From Massilia sp. CFBP 13721 (lineage in GTDB: Bacteria > Pseudomonadota > Gammaproteobacteria > Burkholderiales > Burkholderiaceae_D): a DNA stretch of 64,000 nt. The notes under the pieces were generated by a model. It was not told the origin of the DNA and ran no database searches. It was given only the letters and a program-made list of their open reading frames with translations. Position 1 is the stretch's first letter. The number at the start of each line of letters is the position of its first letter. The DNA lies in NCBI RefSeq assembly GCF_014842025.1, contig NZ_JACYUY010000004.1, positions 1 to 64,000 on the forward strand. Reading direction: 5' to 3'. The position numbers were made by a program, and so were the translations under genes. Positions 40,729 through 50,553 of the stretch are shown here, piece by piece.

Positions 40729-42067
40729 GTTCAAGCTCCCCGAAGTGGACAGTAGGATAGACGGCGTCGCGCGGCAGCAGCACCGATACCACGGCGACGA
40801 CGTCGCGCGCCGATTTGAAGGCGCCGCCGCCGCCGGCCGGGCCGCAGGTATACAAGCTTTCGACTTCGTTGCCGATGCGGGTCGCTTCGCGCAGGCTGCC
40901 GGTGCGGCCCGCCACGCGGATGCGCACCTCGTACGGTTCCGGGTGCGCCGCCGCCAGCTGGTCGCGGTGCATGGCGTTCACGCCGACGATATCGTAGCGC
41001 AGCTCGTCCGCCTGCACGCCGGTGAGCTGCAGGCGTTCCTCGACGATGGACAGTGCGAGGCGCGCCCGCGCCAGCGCCCCGGGACCGGCATACGACATCT
41101 GGCCCTCGCCGACAAAACTGTCGACGTAGCCGATCGAGACCTTCAGCGTCTCCGGCCGCGGATGGCCGGTGGCGCCTTCGACCAGCACCCGGTCCGGGCC
41201 GATCTCGGTGATGCGCACGCCGGAAAAATCGGCGGCCACGTCCGGCGTCAGGTAGGCGCCCGGATCGTGGATTTCGTACAGCAGCTGCTCCTTGCAGGTG
41301 GCCGCCGTGACCTGGCCGCCGCTGCCTGCCACCTTGGTGATGACGACCGTGCCATCTTCAAGCACCTCCCCGATCGGGAAACCCAGCCGCGCCAGGCCGG
41401 CCACGTCCTTGTAGCCCGGATCGGCGAAATAGCCGCCCGTGATCTGCCCCGCGCATTCGAGCAGGTGCCCGACCAGCGTGCCCTGCCCCAGCCGGTGCCA
41501 GTCATCCATCGCCCAGCCGAATTCGTGGACCAGCGGCGCCAGCACCAGCGCCGGATCGGCGGCGCGGCCGGTGATGACGACATCGGCCCCCGCCGCCAGC
41601 GCATCGACCAGCGGCTGCGCGCCGAGATAGGCATTCGCCGACAGCAGGCGTTCGCCGAAGCGGCTGACTGGCTGGCCGCTGTCGTCGAGGTAGTCGCCGG
41701 CGCGCACCGTGTCCAGCACATCGTCGCCCAGCACCGCCGCCACCTTCAGCCCATCCAGTCCCAGCGACCGTGCTATCTCGCGTACCTTGGCCGCCGCCGC
41801 CAATGGATTGGCCGCGCCCATGTTGGTCAGGATGCGGATGCCCTGCGCATGGCATAGCGGCAGTACGGCGTGCATGCGCTCGGCCAGCAGCGGATCGTAG
41901 CCGGCGGCGGGGGCCGCCATGCGGGCGCGCTGGGCCAGCGCGATCGTGCGTTCGGCCAGGCACTCGAAAATGAGATAGTCGAGCGCGCCCTTTTCCGCCA
42001 GTTCCACCGCCGGCTCGAGGCGGTCCCCGGAGTAGCCGGCGCCGGCGCCGATCCTGATTGTTTTCAT
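40715..42067 (-). CDS. AtuA/DUF1446-family protein
   Basis: This 450-residue cytoplasmic protein has the DUF1446 pattern: MKTIRIGAGAGYSGDRLEPA at the start, LDYLIFECLAERTIALAQ (about 29-46), ADVVITGRAADPALVLAPL (about 160-178) and VGEGQMSYAGPGALARARLA. AtuA is needed for acyclic terpene (citronellol/geraniol) use in Pseudomonas, but many homologues occur in other carboxylate clusters, and the chemistry is not established. GGGAGGAGCACAC lies right before ATG 42067. It is divergent from a LysR gene and co-directional with a TctC receptor. Confidence 0.82.
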   Translation of the reverse strand: MKTIRIGAGAGYSGDRLEPAVELAEKGALDYLIFECLAERTIALAQRARMAAPAAGYDPLLAERMHAVLPLCHAQGIRILTNMGAANPLAAAAKVREIARSLGLDGLKVAAVLGDDVLDTVRAGDYLDDSGQPVSRFGERLLSANAYLGAQPLVDALAAGADVVITGRAADPALVLAPLVHEFGWAMDDWHRLGQGTLVGHLLECAGQITGGYFADPGYKDVAGLARLGFPIGEVLEDGTVVITKVAGSGGQVTAATCKEQLLYEIHDPGAYLTPDVAADFSGVRITEIGPDRVLVEGATGHPRPETLKVSIGYVDSFVGEGQMSYAGPGALARARLALSIVEERLQLTGVQADELRYDIVGVNAMHRDQLAAAHPEPYEVRIRVAGRTGSLREATRIGNEVESLYTCGPAGGGGAFKSARDVVAVVSVLLPRDAVYPTVHFGELEHAVT

Positions 42068-42163
42068 GTGTGCTCCTCCCATGGCTTCAGTGTCACGCGC
42101 TTGACCCATTAAGTACAATGGTCATTTCAGATGGATTAATCCGTTTATCGAATCAATCACACG

Positions 42164-43066
42164 ATGGCGACCAACATCTCGACCAAACTGCTGTACGCCT
42201 TCGTGGCACTCAAGGAAACGCGCCATTTCACGCGGGCGGCCGAACGCTGCCACACCTCGCAGCCGGCATTCAGCGCGATGATCCGCAAGCTGGAAGAAGC
42301 AGCAGGCACGCGTCTGTTCGAGCGCGACACGCGCAACGTCACACTGACGCCCGAAGGCAAACTATTTTCCGAAGTGGCTCGTTCGCTGATCGCCGACACC
42401 GAAGCCGCCTTCGACGACATGGCCGATTACGTCGCCCGCCGCCGCGGCCGCGTCTCGATCGCCGCCCTGCCCTCGCTGGCGGCACGCGCGCTGCCGGCGA
42501 TCATCGCCGAGTACCGGCGCCTGTATCCGGGCGTCGCCGTGTCGCTGCACGATGCGTTATCTGATCAATGCCTGGCGCTGCTGCGCCAACGCAAAGCCGA
42601 CCTGGTGCTGACGGCGCCGGGCGCAAATTTCAATGAGTTCGACTCGCGCGTGCTGGGCAGCGATCCGTTCTACCTGGTGTGCCGGCGCGACCACCCGCTG
42701 GCGAAAAAGCGCCGCATCCGACCTGGCGACCTGGCCGGCCACGAGATCGTCCATCTCGCCAAGTCGTCGAGCGTGCGCCAGTACGCCGACATCCTGCTGC
42801 GCGACGTCGCGGCCGTGCATTCGGGCTTCGAAGTCGAGCACCTGGCGACGGTGGCGGGCCTGGTCGAGCAAGGCCTGGGCGTAAGCCTGGTGCCGCAACT
42901 GACCCTGTTCCAGTTCCGCCTGCTCGACCTGGCCGCGATCCCGCTGGCGTCGCAGGAGCAGACGCGGCCGATCCTGGTCGTCACGCGCAAGGACGAGACG
43001 CTGTCGATTGCGGCGCAGGGGATGCTGGAACTGATCGAGAAGCATGTCAAGCCGGTGGAGGAGTAG
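42164..43066 (+). CDS. LysR-family regulator, divergent from the AtuA operon
   Basis: This 300-residue LysR protein has a helix-turn-helix within residues 20-40 (FTRAAERCHTSQPAFSAMIR), LFERDTRNVTLTPEGKLF, and a typical effector domain (RGRVSIAALPSLAARALPAI). It faces the AtuA-tctC operon across 96 bases that include GGATTAATCC, a short palindrome suitable for a LysR site. It probably controls that operon. The MFS gene follows 28 bases later. Confidence 0.85.
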   Translation: MATNISTKLLYAFVALKETRHFTRAAERCHTSQPAFSAMIRKLEEAAGTRLFERDTRNVTLTPEGKLFSEVARSLIADTEAAFDDMADYVARRRGRVSIAALPSLAARALPAIIAEYRRLYPGVAVSLHDALSDQCLALLRQRKADLVLTAPGANFNEFDSRVLGSDPFYLVCRRDHPLAKKRRIRPGDLAGHEIVHLAKSSSVRQYADILLRDVAAVHSGFEVEHLATVAGLVEQGLGVSLVPQLTLFQFRLLDLAAIPLASQEQTRPILVVTRKDETLSIAAQGMLELIEKHVKPVEE

Positions 43067-43094
43067 AATCGGGCATCATCATCCGACAACGCAC

Positions 43095-44717
43095 ATGTCC
43101 TCGCCAGACCCATCGCCGCCAGCCGCCGCAACCGAATCGAACGTGCCCGCGTCATTGGCGCCCCTGCTGCATCCGGCGTTTCGCATGCTCTGGGGCGTCT
43201 GGCTGACCGCCAACCTGTGCATGTGGATGAACGACGTCGCCGCCGCCTGGATGATGACCTCGCTGACGCGCGAACCGGTCTGGGTGGCGCTGGTGCAGAC
43301 CGCCTCGACGCTGCCGGTCTTCCTGCTCGGCCTGCCGAGCGGCGCGCTGGCCGACATTGTCGACCGCCGTCGCTACTTCATCCTTACCCAGTTCTGGGTC
43401 GCTGCCGTGGCGGTCGCAATGTCGATCGTCGTGCTGTTCGATGCCATGAGTCCGGGCCTGCTGCTTGCCTTGACGTTCGCGAACGGGATCGGCCTGGCCA
43501 TGCGCTGGCCGGTGTTCGCCGCGATCGTGCCGGAGCTGGTGCCGCGCGCCCACCTGCCCGCGGCGCTGGGCCTGAACGGCATCGCCATGAACGCTTCGCG
43601 CATCGCCGGCCCGCTGATCGCCGGGGCGACCATCGCCAGCATCGGCACCGTGTACGTCTTCCTGCTCAATGCCGTGCTGTCGGTCGCCGCCGGCTGTGTG
43701 ATCATGCGCTGGCGCCGCGAACACGTGCCCGATCCGCTGGGGCGCGAACGGCTGCGCAGCGCCATGCGCATCGGGATCGGCTTCGTGCGCCAGTCGCCAC
43801 GGGTCAAGGCCGTGCTGGCGCGCATCGCCGTGTTCTTCTTCCATTCGACCGCCCAGCTGGCGCTGCTGCCGCTGGTCGCGCGCGACCTGTCCCGGGGCAG
43901 CGACGGCGGCGCCGCCGCGTTTACGGCGCTGCTGGCCTGCATGGGCGGCGGCGCGATCGTCGCGGTGCTGCTGCTGCCGCGCGTACGCAATGCGGTCACG
44001 CGCGATACCCTGGTCTGGTATGGCGCGCTGCTGCAGGCGATCACGACCTTGACCATCGCGCTGGGCAGCAACCTGTATCTGGCCATGGCGGCCATGGCCC
44101 TGTCCGGGATGGCATGGATCACGACCGCCAATTCGCTGAGCGTATCGATCCAGATGGCGCTGCCCGACTGGGTGCGCGCGCGCGCCATGGCCATCTACCA
44201 GATGGCCTTGATGGGCGCCAGCGCGCTCGGCGCCGCGGCCTGGGGCCACCTGGCCAGCCAGGACAGCGTGCGCAACAGCCTGATCGTCGCCGCCGCCAGT
44301 GGGGCAGTGACGATGTTCGTCGTCCTGCGCCTGGTGCAGGACCGCGGCCAGGTAGAGGACCTGACGCCGGCGACGCCATCGACCAAGCCGGTGGCGGCCA
44401 TCGCGCCGACGCAGGGACGCATCGTGGTCTCGGTGATCTACCGGATCGACCCCGCGCGCAGCGAAGAATTCATCGCCCTGATGCAGGAAAGCCGCCGCAG
44501 CCGCCTGGCCCTCGGCGCACTCGGCTGGGAACTGCTGCAGGACGTGAACGACCCGGGACAGTTCACCGAACAGATCACCGACGAGAACTGGACCGCGCAT
44601 TTGCGGCGCTTTTACAGGATCACGGAAGCGGATGTCGCGCTACGCGAGCGCAAGTTTGCATTTCATATCGGCGAGGGCGAGCCGGAGGTAAAGCGGCATC
44701 TGGTGGTAGCGAACTGA
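43095..44717 (+). CDS. MFS exporter (DUF894/EntS type) with C-terminal ABM-like domain
   Basis: This 540-residue inner-membrane protein has about twelve hydrophobic segments over residues 25-420. LPSGALADIVDRRR is the MFS A-motif region (about 85-100) and WITTANSLSVSIQMALPDWV lies near 335. A soluble tail (about 435-535; SVIYRIDPARSEEFIALMQE, GALGWELLQDVNDPGQF) looks like an antibiotic-biosynthesis-monooxygenase (dimeric ferredoxin-like) domain, a known combination in this family. The substrate is unknown; homologues export small organic molecules. Start ATG 43095; upstream in-frame sequence overlaps the LysR end. Confidence 0.82.
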   Translation: MSSPDPSPPAAATESNVPASLAPLLHPAFRMLWGVWLTANLCMWMNDVAAAWMMTSLTREPVWVALVQTASTLPVFLLGLPSGALADIVDRRRYFILTQFWVAAVAVAMSIVVLFDAMSPGLLLALTFANGIGLAMRWPVFAAIVPELVPRAHLPAALGLNGIAMNASRIAGPLIAGATIASIGTVYVFLLNAVLSVAAGCVIMRWRREHVPDPLGRERLRSAMRIGIGFVRQSPRVKAVLARIAVFFFHSTAQLALLPLVARDLSRGSDGGAAAFTALLACMGGGAIVAVLLLPRVRNAVTRDTLVWYGALLQAITTLTIALGSNLYLAMAAMALSGMAWITTANSLSVSIQMALPDWVRARAMAIYQMALMGASALGAAAWGHLASQDSVRNSLIVAAASGAVTMFVVLRLVQDRGQVEDLTPATPSTKPVAAIAPTQGRIVVSVIYRIDPARSEEFIALMQESRRSRLALGALGWELLQDVNDPGQFTEQITDENWTAHLRRFYRITEADVALRERKFAFHIGEGEPEVKRHLVVAN

Positions 44718-44724
44718 AATATAC

Positions 44725-45117
44725 CTATTCGGGCACGACCGCCGTCACCTCGATCTCCACTCGCGCCCGATCCTCCACCAGCCCCGCCACCTGCACCGCG
44801 CTCATGGTCGGGAAATGGCGCCCGATCAGGTCGCGGTAAGCCACGCCGATTTCGGGGTAGGCGGCGACGTACTCCTTTTTGTCGAGCACATACCAGGTCA
44901 TGCGCACGATGTGCTCGGGTTTCGCGCCGCCCTCGGCCAGCACGGCGACGATGTTTTCCAGCGCCTGGCGTACCTGGCCGGCGAAGTCGTCGGTGTGGAA
45001 GACGCCCTGGGCGTCCCAGCCGACCATGCCGCTCACGAACACCATCCGGCCCGAGGCGGCGATGCCGTTGGCGTAGCCGCGCGGTTTGGCCCAGCCTTCC
45101 GGTTGCAGGAATTCCAT
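44725..45117 (-). CDS. RidA/YjgF/YER057c-family imine/enamine deaminase
   Basis: This 130-residue protein shows GIAASGRMVFVSGMVGWDAQ (about 18-37), DDFAGQVRQALENIVAVLAE and RARVEIEVTAV near the C-terminus, where the family's catalytic Arg lies. RidA proteins hydrolyse reactive enamines/imines and release ammonia. It is the last gene of the 2-aminobenzoyl-CoA operon, where the ring-hydroxylated/reduced product carries an enamine amino group, so a dedicated deamination step is a logical role (inference). Confidence 0.85.
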   Translation of the reverse strand: MEFLQPEGWAKPRGYANGIAASGRMVFVSGMVGWDAQGVFHTDDFAGQVRQALENIVAVLAEGGAKPEHIVRMTWYVLDKKEYVAAYPEIGVAYRDLIGRHFPTMSAVQVAGLVEDRARVEIEVTAVVPE

Positions 45118-45133
45118 ATGTGCCCTTGTATCT

Positions 45134-45592
45134 TCAGGGTTGTCGCGGCGGCCGGAACCGCTCGATGCTGACCCGCATCGCGTCGGGAATCCGCTTGGCG
45201 CGCCCGGCTTGCAAGTCGGTGAGCACCAGCACCAGGATGGCGCCGACGCGCTCGCTGCCGTCGGGTCCGCTCAGCCGGATTGCCAGCATGATCTTCGCGC
45301 CGCCGACATCCCGTACCGACAGCTCGGCGCGCAGTTCTTCCCCGAGCCTGCTGGGCGCGATAAAGTCGGTGGTGAGGCTCACGGTGGGCAAGCCGAGTCC
45401 ACGCACCTGGATCAGTTCATGAAAGCTGAGGCCGAGCCCCTGCGCGCACCAGTCCTCGACCAGGTTGTTGAACATCTCGAAGTAGCGCGGATAGAAGACG
45501 ATGCCGGCCGGATCGCAGTCTCCGAAGCGCACCTGCACGGTGCGCGCGAAGCCGTTCTCGAAGCTGCGGACATAGACAGGCGCTTTACCCAC
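45134..45592 (-). CDS. Acyl-CoA thioesterase, 4-hydroxybenzoyl-CoA thioesterase-like (hot-dog fold)
   Basis: This 152-residue hot-dog thioesterase has the signature [20 protein letters not shown] with the active-site Asp, followed by the long helix. A GTG at 45592 overlaps the stop of the acyl-CoA dehydrogenase gene and is the likely start; a longer in-frame start at 45631 lies inside that gene. In context it would release CoA from an aromatic or alicyclic acyl-CoA, either as a pathway step or to rescue trapped CoA. Confidence 0.82.
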   Translation of the reverse strand: MGKAPVYVRSFENGFARTVQVRFGDCDPAGIVFYPRYFEMFNNLVEDWCAQGLGLSFHELIQVRGLGLPTVSLTTDFIAPSRLGEELRAELSVRDVGGAKIMLAIRLSGPDGSERVGAILVLVLTDLQAGRAKRIPDAMRVSIERFRPPRQP

Positions 45593-46769
45593 GGGGCACC
45601 GCCTCGGCCGCAGCTTCGGCCAACAGTTCACGCGCGATGATCAGCTGCTGCACCTCGGTCGCCCCTTCATAAATGCGCAGCGAACGGATCTCGCGGTACA
45701 GGCGCTCGACCGGCTGTTCGCTGACCACGCCCAGGCCGCCGAACATCTGCACGGCGGCGTCGATCACCCCCTGCGCGGTTTCGGTGGCGGTCAGCTTGGC
45801 CATCGCCGCCTCCTTCGTCACGCGCCGCCCCTGGTCGCGCTGCCAGGCGGCGCGGTAGGTCAGCAGCGCGGCGGCGTCGATGCTAGTCGCCATCTGGGCC
45901 AGCTTGGCCTGGGTCAGCTGGAAGTCGGCCAGGGTCTTGCCGAACATCTTGCGGCTCGTCGCCCGTGCCAGCGCTTCGTCCAGGGCGCGCCGGGCAAATC
46001 CAAGTGCGGCGGCGGCCACCGAGGTGCGGAAGATGTCGAGGGTCGCCATCGCCACCTTGAAGCCCTGCCCCGCTTCTCCCAGGCGTTTCGATAGCGGCAC
46101 CCGGCAATCGGTGAAACGCAGGCGCGCCAGCGGGTGCGGGGCGATGACGTCGATGCGTTCGGCGATCTCGAAGCCGGGCAAGTCGGCATCGACGATGAAG
46201 GCGGAGATGCCGCGCGCGCCGGGCGCTTCGCCGCTGCGCGCGAAGACCACGACCATGTCGGCGATGCCGCCGTTCGAGATCCAGGTCTTCTCGCCGTTCA
46301 ACACATAATGGTCGCCGTCGAGGGTCGCCGCGCAAGCCATTGCCGCCACGTCGGAACCGGCGTCCGGCTCGGACAGGGCAAAGGCGGCAATCGCCTCGCC
46401 GCGGCCGACCCGGGTCAGGTAGTCGCGCTTGTTCGCTTCGCTGCCGAACAGGGTAATCGCGCCGCTGCCCAGCCCCTGCATGGCAAAGGCGAAATCGGCC
46501 AGGCCCGAATGGCGCGCCAGCGTTTCGCGGATCAGGCAGACGGCGCGCGTGTCGATGGCCTCGCCGGCGCCGCCATATTCGCGGCCACCGATCGCGTGCC
46601 GTAGCCACCCCGCCGCGCCCAGCTGTTTGACGAGGGCGCGGCAAGCGGCGTCGACGTCATGGTCGTGTGCTTGCGCGATGTTCTCCGTAGCCCAAGCGTC
46701 CAACGCCAGCGCCAGTTCGCGGTGACGGCCGTCGAGGAACGGCCAATCGAGGTAATCGGTATCGGCCAT
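45585..46769 (-). CDS. Acyl-CoA dehydrogenase of the 2-aminobenzoyl-CoA operon
   Basis: This 394-residue flavoprotein has all ACAD hallmarks: [20 protein letters not shown] (about 148-167), [33 protein letters not shown] and the C-terminal [12 protein letters not shown] with the catalytic Glu. It starts at ATG 46769, four bases after the enoyl-CoA hydratase stop. It probably carries out a beta-oxidation-like step on the alicyclic CoA product made by the monooxygenase/reductase. Confidence 0.86.
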   Translation of the reverse strand: MADTDYLDWPFLDGRHRELALALDAWATENIAQAHDHDVDAACRALVKQLGAAGWLRHAIGGREYGGAGEAIDTRAVCLIRETLARHSGLADFAFAMQGLGSGAITLFGSEANKRDYLTRVGRGEAIAAFALSEPDAGSDVAAMACAATLDGDHYVLNGEKTWISNGGIADMVVVFARSGEAPGARGISAFIVDADLPGFEIAERIDVIAPHPLARLRFTDCRVPLSKRLGEAGQGFKVAMATLDIFRTSVAAAALGFARRALDEALARATSRKMFGKTLADFQLTQAKLAQMATSIDAAALLTYRAAWQRDQGRRVTKEAAMAKLTATETAQGVIDAAVQMFGGLGVVSEQPVERLYREIRSLRIYEGATEVQQLIIARELLAEAAAEAVPRG

Positions 46770-46773
46770 GCCT

Positions 46774-47628
46774 TCAGTCTCCTTTGAATTGCGGTTTTTC
46801 CTTGGCCACGAAGGCGTGGTAGGCGCGATGAAAATCGTTGGTGGCCATGCAGATGGCCTGGGCCTGGGCTTCGGCCTCGATGGCATCGTCGACGCCCATG
46901 TTCCACTCCTGCTGCAGCATCTTCTTGGTCATGCCGTGGGCGAAGGTGGGGCCGGCGGCCAGCGCGGCGGCAAAACCTTGCGCGTCCGCCAGCAAGCTTT
47001 CGGGCGCGCACAGGCGGTTGAAGAAGCCCCAGCGCTCGGCCTCTTCGCCACCGAGGCTGCGCCCGGTGTAGAGGAGTTCGGCGGCGCGGCCCTGGCCGAT
47101 TACGCGCGGCAGCAGCGCGCAGGCGCCCATGTCGCAGCCGGCCAGGCCGACCCGCGTGAACAGGAAGGCGGTCTTGCTGCGCGCGGTGCCGTAGCGGATG
47201 TCGGAAGCCAGCGCGAGGATGGCGCCGGCGCCGGCGCAAACGCCGTCGATCGCGGCCACCACCGGTTGCGGGCAGGCGCGCATGGCTTTCACCAGGTCGC
47301 CGGTCATGCGGGTAAAGGCGAGCAGGCCCGGCATGTCCAGTTTGGTGAGCGGGCCGATGATGTCGTGCACGTCGCCGCCGGAACAGAAATTCTCGCCGGC
47401 GCCGGTCACGACGATCGCCTTGACGTCCTCGGCATAGGCCAGCGCACGGAACAGGTCGCGCAGCTCGGCATAGGAATCGAAGGTGAGCGGGTTCTTGCGT
47501 TCGGGGCGGTTCAGCGTGAGCGTGGCCACGCCTGCCTCGACGCTGAACAGGAAGTGCTGCGGCTGGTGGTCATGCAAGGCGGTTCGGTTGCCCGGCAGCT
47601 GATGCGGTTCGCCTGTGAGGTGGCGCAT
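46774..47628 (-). CDS. Enoyl-CoA hydratase/isomerase
   Basis: This 284-residue crotonase-family protein contains [19 protein letters not shown] (about 34-52), [15 protein letters not shown] (oxyanion-hole Gly region, about 76-90) and [18 protein letters not shown] (about 129-146). GGAGACCAC precedes ATG 47628. The open frame extends far upstream but overlaps the MarR gene there. In the aromatic-CoA operon it would hydrate or hydrolytically open the ring product. Confidence 0.86.
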   Translation of the reverse strand: MRHLTGEPHQLPGNRTALHDHQPQHFLFSVEAGVATLTLNRPERKNPLTFDSYAELRDLFRALAYAEDVKAIVVTGAGENFCSGGDVHDIIGPLTKLDMPGLLAFTRMTGDLVKAMRACPQPVVAAIDGVCAGAGAILALASDIRYGTARSKTAFLFTRVGLAGCDMGACALLPRVIGQGRAAELLYTGRSLGGEEAERWGFFNRLCAPESLLADAQGFAAALAAGPTFAHGMTKKMLQQEWNMGVDDAIEAEAQAQAICMATNDFHRAYHAFVAKEKPQFKGD

Positions 47629-47636
47629 GTGGTCTC

Positions 47637-48158
47637 CTAGTCTTGTACTTGTTCGGGGGCGTTCAGGCCCCGCTTCATGGTGGACAGCAGTTCCATCAGC
47701 GCGGTGCGTTCGGTTGTACTCAAAGCGCTCATCAACTCCTCTACCCAGCCTTCGTGTGCGGTGGCCATGCGTTTGAAGGCGCGCCGTCCGGCAGGCGTCA
47801 GTTTCACGCTGAAGGCGCGGCCGTCGCCCGGCACCGCGTCGCGCGCCACCAGGCCTTCCTGCTCGAGCAAATTGACGATGCCGGTGACGTTGCCGCCCGT
47901 GACCATCAGCCGTTTCGAGAGGTCGCCCATGCGCAAGCCTTGCGGATGGCGGTCGAGCTGCGCCATCAGGTCGAAGCGCGGCAGCGTGATGCCGAATTCG
48001 CGGCGCAGGCGGCTGCGGATCTCGGTTTCGATCATGGTGGTACACGACAGCATGCGCAGCCACAGCTTGAGCGAGGCATGGTTGTCGTCGGTGACGCGGC
48101 TTTCGACGTCCAGCGCGGCGTCTTCAACGACGGCAAGGGTGGTTTGTTTGCGCGCCAT
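47637..48158 (-). CDS. MarR-family regulator inside the 2-aminobenzoyl-CoA operon
   Basis: This 173-residue winged-helix protein has the MarR pattern ([20 protein letters not shown], then [20 protein letters not shown] and [20 protein letters not shown] with the wing). MarR proteins in aromatic operons usually repress until an aromatic acyl-CoA binds. It lies between the monooxygenase gene (1-base gap) and the hydratase gene (8-base gap), so it is autoregulated if it binds the operon promoter, where a TTTAAGCCTAAA site is seen. Confidence 0.85.
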   Translation of the reverse strand: MARKQTTLAVVEDAALDVESRVTDDNHASLKLWLRMLSCTTMIETEIRSRLRREFGITLPRFDLMAQLDRHPQGLRMGDLSKRLMVTGGNVTGIVNLLEQEGLVARDAVPGDGRAFSVKLTPAGRRAFKRMATAHEGWVEELMSALSTTERTALMELLSTMKRGLNAPEQVQD

Positions 48159-48159
48159 G

Positions 48160-50553
48160 TCAGCCTTCCAGCAGCTTGGCCGCGACCTGCTGCGGCGTGA
48201 GTCCCGTGCTGGCCGCCGCCAGCGCGCGCTCGCGTTCGAGATTGCGTTCGAGCTGCAGCTTGCCGGCGTAGTACTGCCTGGGCCACTGCACCGGGGTGTA
48301 GCCGAGTTTGGCCGCTTCGTGCAGGGTCCAGGCCGGGTCGGCCAGGTGCGGGCGCGCGATCGCGCACAGGTCCGCGCGGCCGGAAGCGATGATGCTGTTG
48401 GCGTGGTCGGCTTCGAAGATCGCGCCCACCGCGATGGTCGGGATGCCGACCTCGTTGCGGATGCGGTCGGCGAACGGGGTCTGGTACATGCGCCCGTACA
48501 CTGGCTGCTCCTTCTTGCTCACCTGGCCCGAGGAGACGTCGATCATGTCGGCGCCGGCTTCCTTGAACAGGCGCGCCACCTGTACGGCATCGTCGGGCGT
48601 CAGGCCGCCCGGCGTCCAGTCGTGGGCCGACAGGCGTACGCTCATCGGCCGGTCATCGGGCCAGGTGGCGCGTATCGCGCGGAAAACCTCGAGCGGATAG
48701 CGGCAGCGGTTTTCCAGATTGCCGCCGTATTCGTCGGTACGTTGATTGGTCAGCGGCGAAATGAAACTCGACAGGAAGTAGCCGTGCGCGCAATGCAGTT
48801 CTAGCCAGTCGAAGCCGGCCTTGACCGCCTCGCCGGTGGCGCGCACGAAATCCAGCTTGATGCGCTCCAGGTCGCCGCGGGTCGCTGCGCGCGCCAGCTG
48901 CGACACGCCTTCCAGGTATTGCTGGGGCGAGGCCGATACCAGCGGCCAGTTGCCATCAATGAGCGGCTGGTCGATGCCGTCCCAGGCGCGCCTGGTCGAA
49001 CCCTTGGCGCCGGCGTGGCCGAGCTGCAGGGCGATCCTGGCGTCGCTGTCGGCATGGACGAAATCGACGATGCGCTTCCACGCCGCCGTGTGTTCAGGCG
49101 TGTACATGCCGGGACAGCCGGGCGTGATGCGGGCGTCGGCCGAGACGCAAGTCATCTCGGCGAACACCAGCGCGGCGCCGCCCAGGGCGCGGCTGCCCAG
49201 GTGCACCAGGTGGTAGTCGCCGGCGACGCCATCGACCGCCGAATACTGCGCCATCGGCGAGACCACGATGCGGTTCTTCAGCAGCGTGCCGCGCAATCGG
49301 TAGGGCGTGAACATCGGCGGCACGCTCTCCACATGCTGCGGCAGCGGCACCCCGGCCTGCTCGAAGGCGCGGCGCGCGATCCAGCCCTCGAAGCGCCCGA
49401 TGTAACCGGCGTCGCGCAGGCGCAGGTTTTCGTGCGAGAGGCGCTGGCTGCGCGTCAGCATCGCATAGGCGAACTGCTCGGCTTCCATCGCGGTGTAGCG
49501 CTTGACGTTCTCGAACCATTCCATCGAGTTGCGGGCGGCGCTCTGGATCTTCAGCACTTCGACGGCGCGCAGTTCCTGATAACTTTCCAAAACCTTTTCG
49601 ATGCCCGCGGCGCCATCGCGTTCAAAACAGCGCGCCAGTTCGATCGCGTCTTCCAGCGCCAGCTTGGTGCCGGAACCGATCGAGAAGTGCGCGGTGTGGG
49701 CCGCGTCGCCCATCAGCACGACCGGGACGCGGCGCCCGTCGATGGCGTTCCAGTGCACCCATTCGCGGCAGACGATGCGCGGGAACTTGATCCACATGCT
49801 TGATCCGCGCAAATGCGATGCATTGCTCATCAGGGCGTGGCCGTCCAGGTACCTGGCGAACAGCCGCTCGCAAAAGGCGATGCTCTCTTCCTGGCGCATG
49901 TCTTCCAGGCCGGACTTGCGCCAGACGTCTTCCGGCGTCTCGACGATGAAGGTCGAGGTATCGCCGTCGTACTGGTAGCAGTGCGCCTGGAACCAGCCGT
50001 GTTCGGTCTCCTCGAAGGCGAAGGTGAATGCCTCGAACTTCTTTTTTGTGCCGAGCCAGACGAAACGGCAGTTGCGGGTGTCGATGTCGGGTTGGTAGGT
50101 GGCGGCGTAGCGGGTGCGCACGCGGCTGTTGAGGCCATCGCAGGCGATGACCAGGTCGGCGCCGTACTGGCGTGCCAGCGCCTGGTCGTCCGCCACGTCG
50201 GTTTCGAACACCAGCCGCACGCCCAGTTCCTCGCATCGCGCCTGCAGGATGTTCAGCAAGCGCTTGCGGCCGATGCCGCAGAAGCCGTGTCCGCCCGAGG
50301 TGACGGTGCGGCCCTTGAAGTGGACGTCGATGTCGTCCCAGTGGTTGAACGATTGCAGGACGGTGCGCGCGGTCGCTTCGTCGGCCGCCACCAGGTTGCC
50401 CAGGGTCTGGTCGGAAAACACCACGCCCCAGCCGAAGGTGTCGTAGGGGCGGTTGCGTTCGATGACGGTGATCTGGTGCGCCGGGTCCTGCTTCTTCATC
50501 AGCAGCCCGAAGTACAGGCCGGCAGGGCCGCCGCCGATGCAGACGATGTTCAT
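48160..50553 (-). CDS. Bifunctional 2-aminobenzoyl-CoA (or salicylyl-CoA) monooxygenase/reductase
   Basis: This 797-residue fusion has an FAD monooxygenase (about residues 1-395; [45 protein letters not shown]) followed by an old-yellow-enzyme-type FMN reductase (about 410-780; [44 protein letters not shown]). This domain pair characterises the Azoarcus evansii 2-aminobenzoyl-CoA monooxygenase/reductase, which hydroxylates and then reduces the ring. Salicylyl-CoA 5-hydroxylase is related. The adjacent ligase and the RidA gene favour the amino substrate. The start overlaps the ligase stop as ATGA. Confidence 0.87.
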   Translation of the reverse strand: MNIVCIGGGPAGLYFGLLMKKQDPAHQITVIERNRPYDTFGWGVVFSDQTLGNLVAADEATARTVLQSFNHWDDIDVHFKGRTVTSGGHGFCGIGRKRLLNILQARCEELGVRLVFETDVADDQALARQYGADLVIACDGLNSRVRTRYAATYQPDIDTRNCRFVWLGTKKKFEAFTFAFEETEHGWFQAHCYQYDGDTSTFIVETPEDVWRKSGLEDMRQEESIAFCERLFARYLDGHALMSNASHLRGSSMWIKFPRIVCREWVHWNAIDGRRVPVVLMGDAAHTAHFSIGSGTKLALEDAIELARCFERDGAAGIEKVLESYQELRAVEVLKIQSAARNSMEWFENVKRYTAMEAEQFAYAMLTRSQRLSHENLRLRDAGYIGRFEGWIARRAFEQAGVPLPQHVESVPPMFTPYRLRGTLLKNRIVVSPMAQYSAVDGVAGDYHLVHLGSRALGGAALVFAEMTCVSADARITPGCPGMYTPEHTAAWKRIVDFVHADSDARIALQLGHAGAKGSTRRAWDGIDQPLIDGNWPLVSASPQQYLEGVSQLARAATRGDLERIKLDFVRATGEAVKAGFDWLELHCAHGYFLSSFISPLTNQRTDEYGGNLENRCRYPLEVFRAIRATWPDDRPMSVRLSAHDWTPGGLTPDDAVQVARLFKEAGADMIDVSSGQVSKKEQPVYGRMYQTPFADRIRNEVGIPTIAVGAIFEADHANSIIASGRADLCAIARPHLADPAWTLHEAAKLGYTPVQWPRQYYAGKLQLERNLERERALAAASTGLTPQQVAAKLLEG

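Noticed and set aside
48160..50553. Salicylyl-CoA 5-hydroxylase as the primary name for the bifunctional flavoprotein
   Set aside because: It remains possible, but the ligase type, the RidA gene and the lack of gentisate dioxygenase favour 2-aminobenzoyl-CoA.
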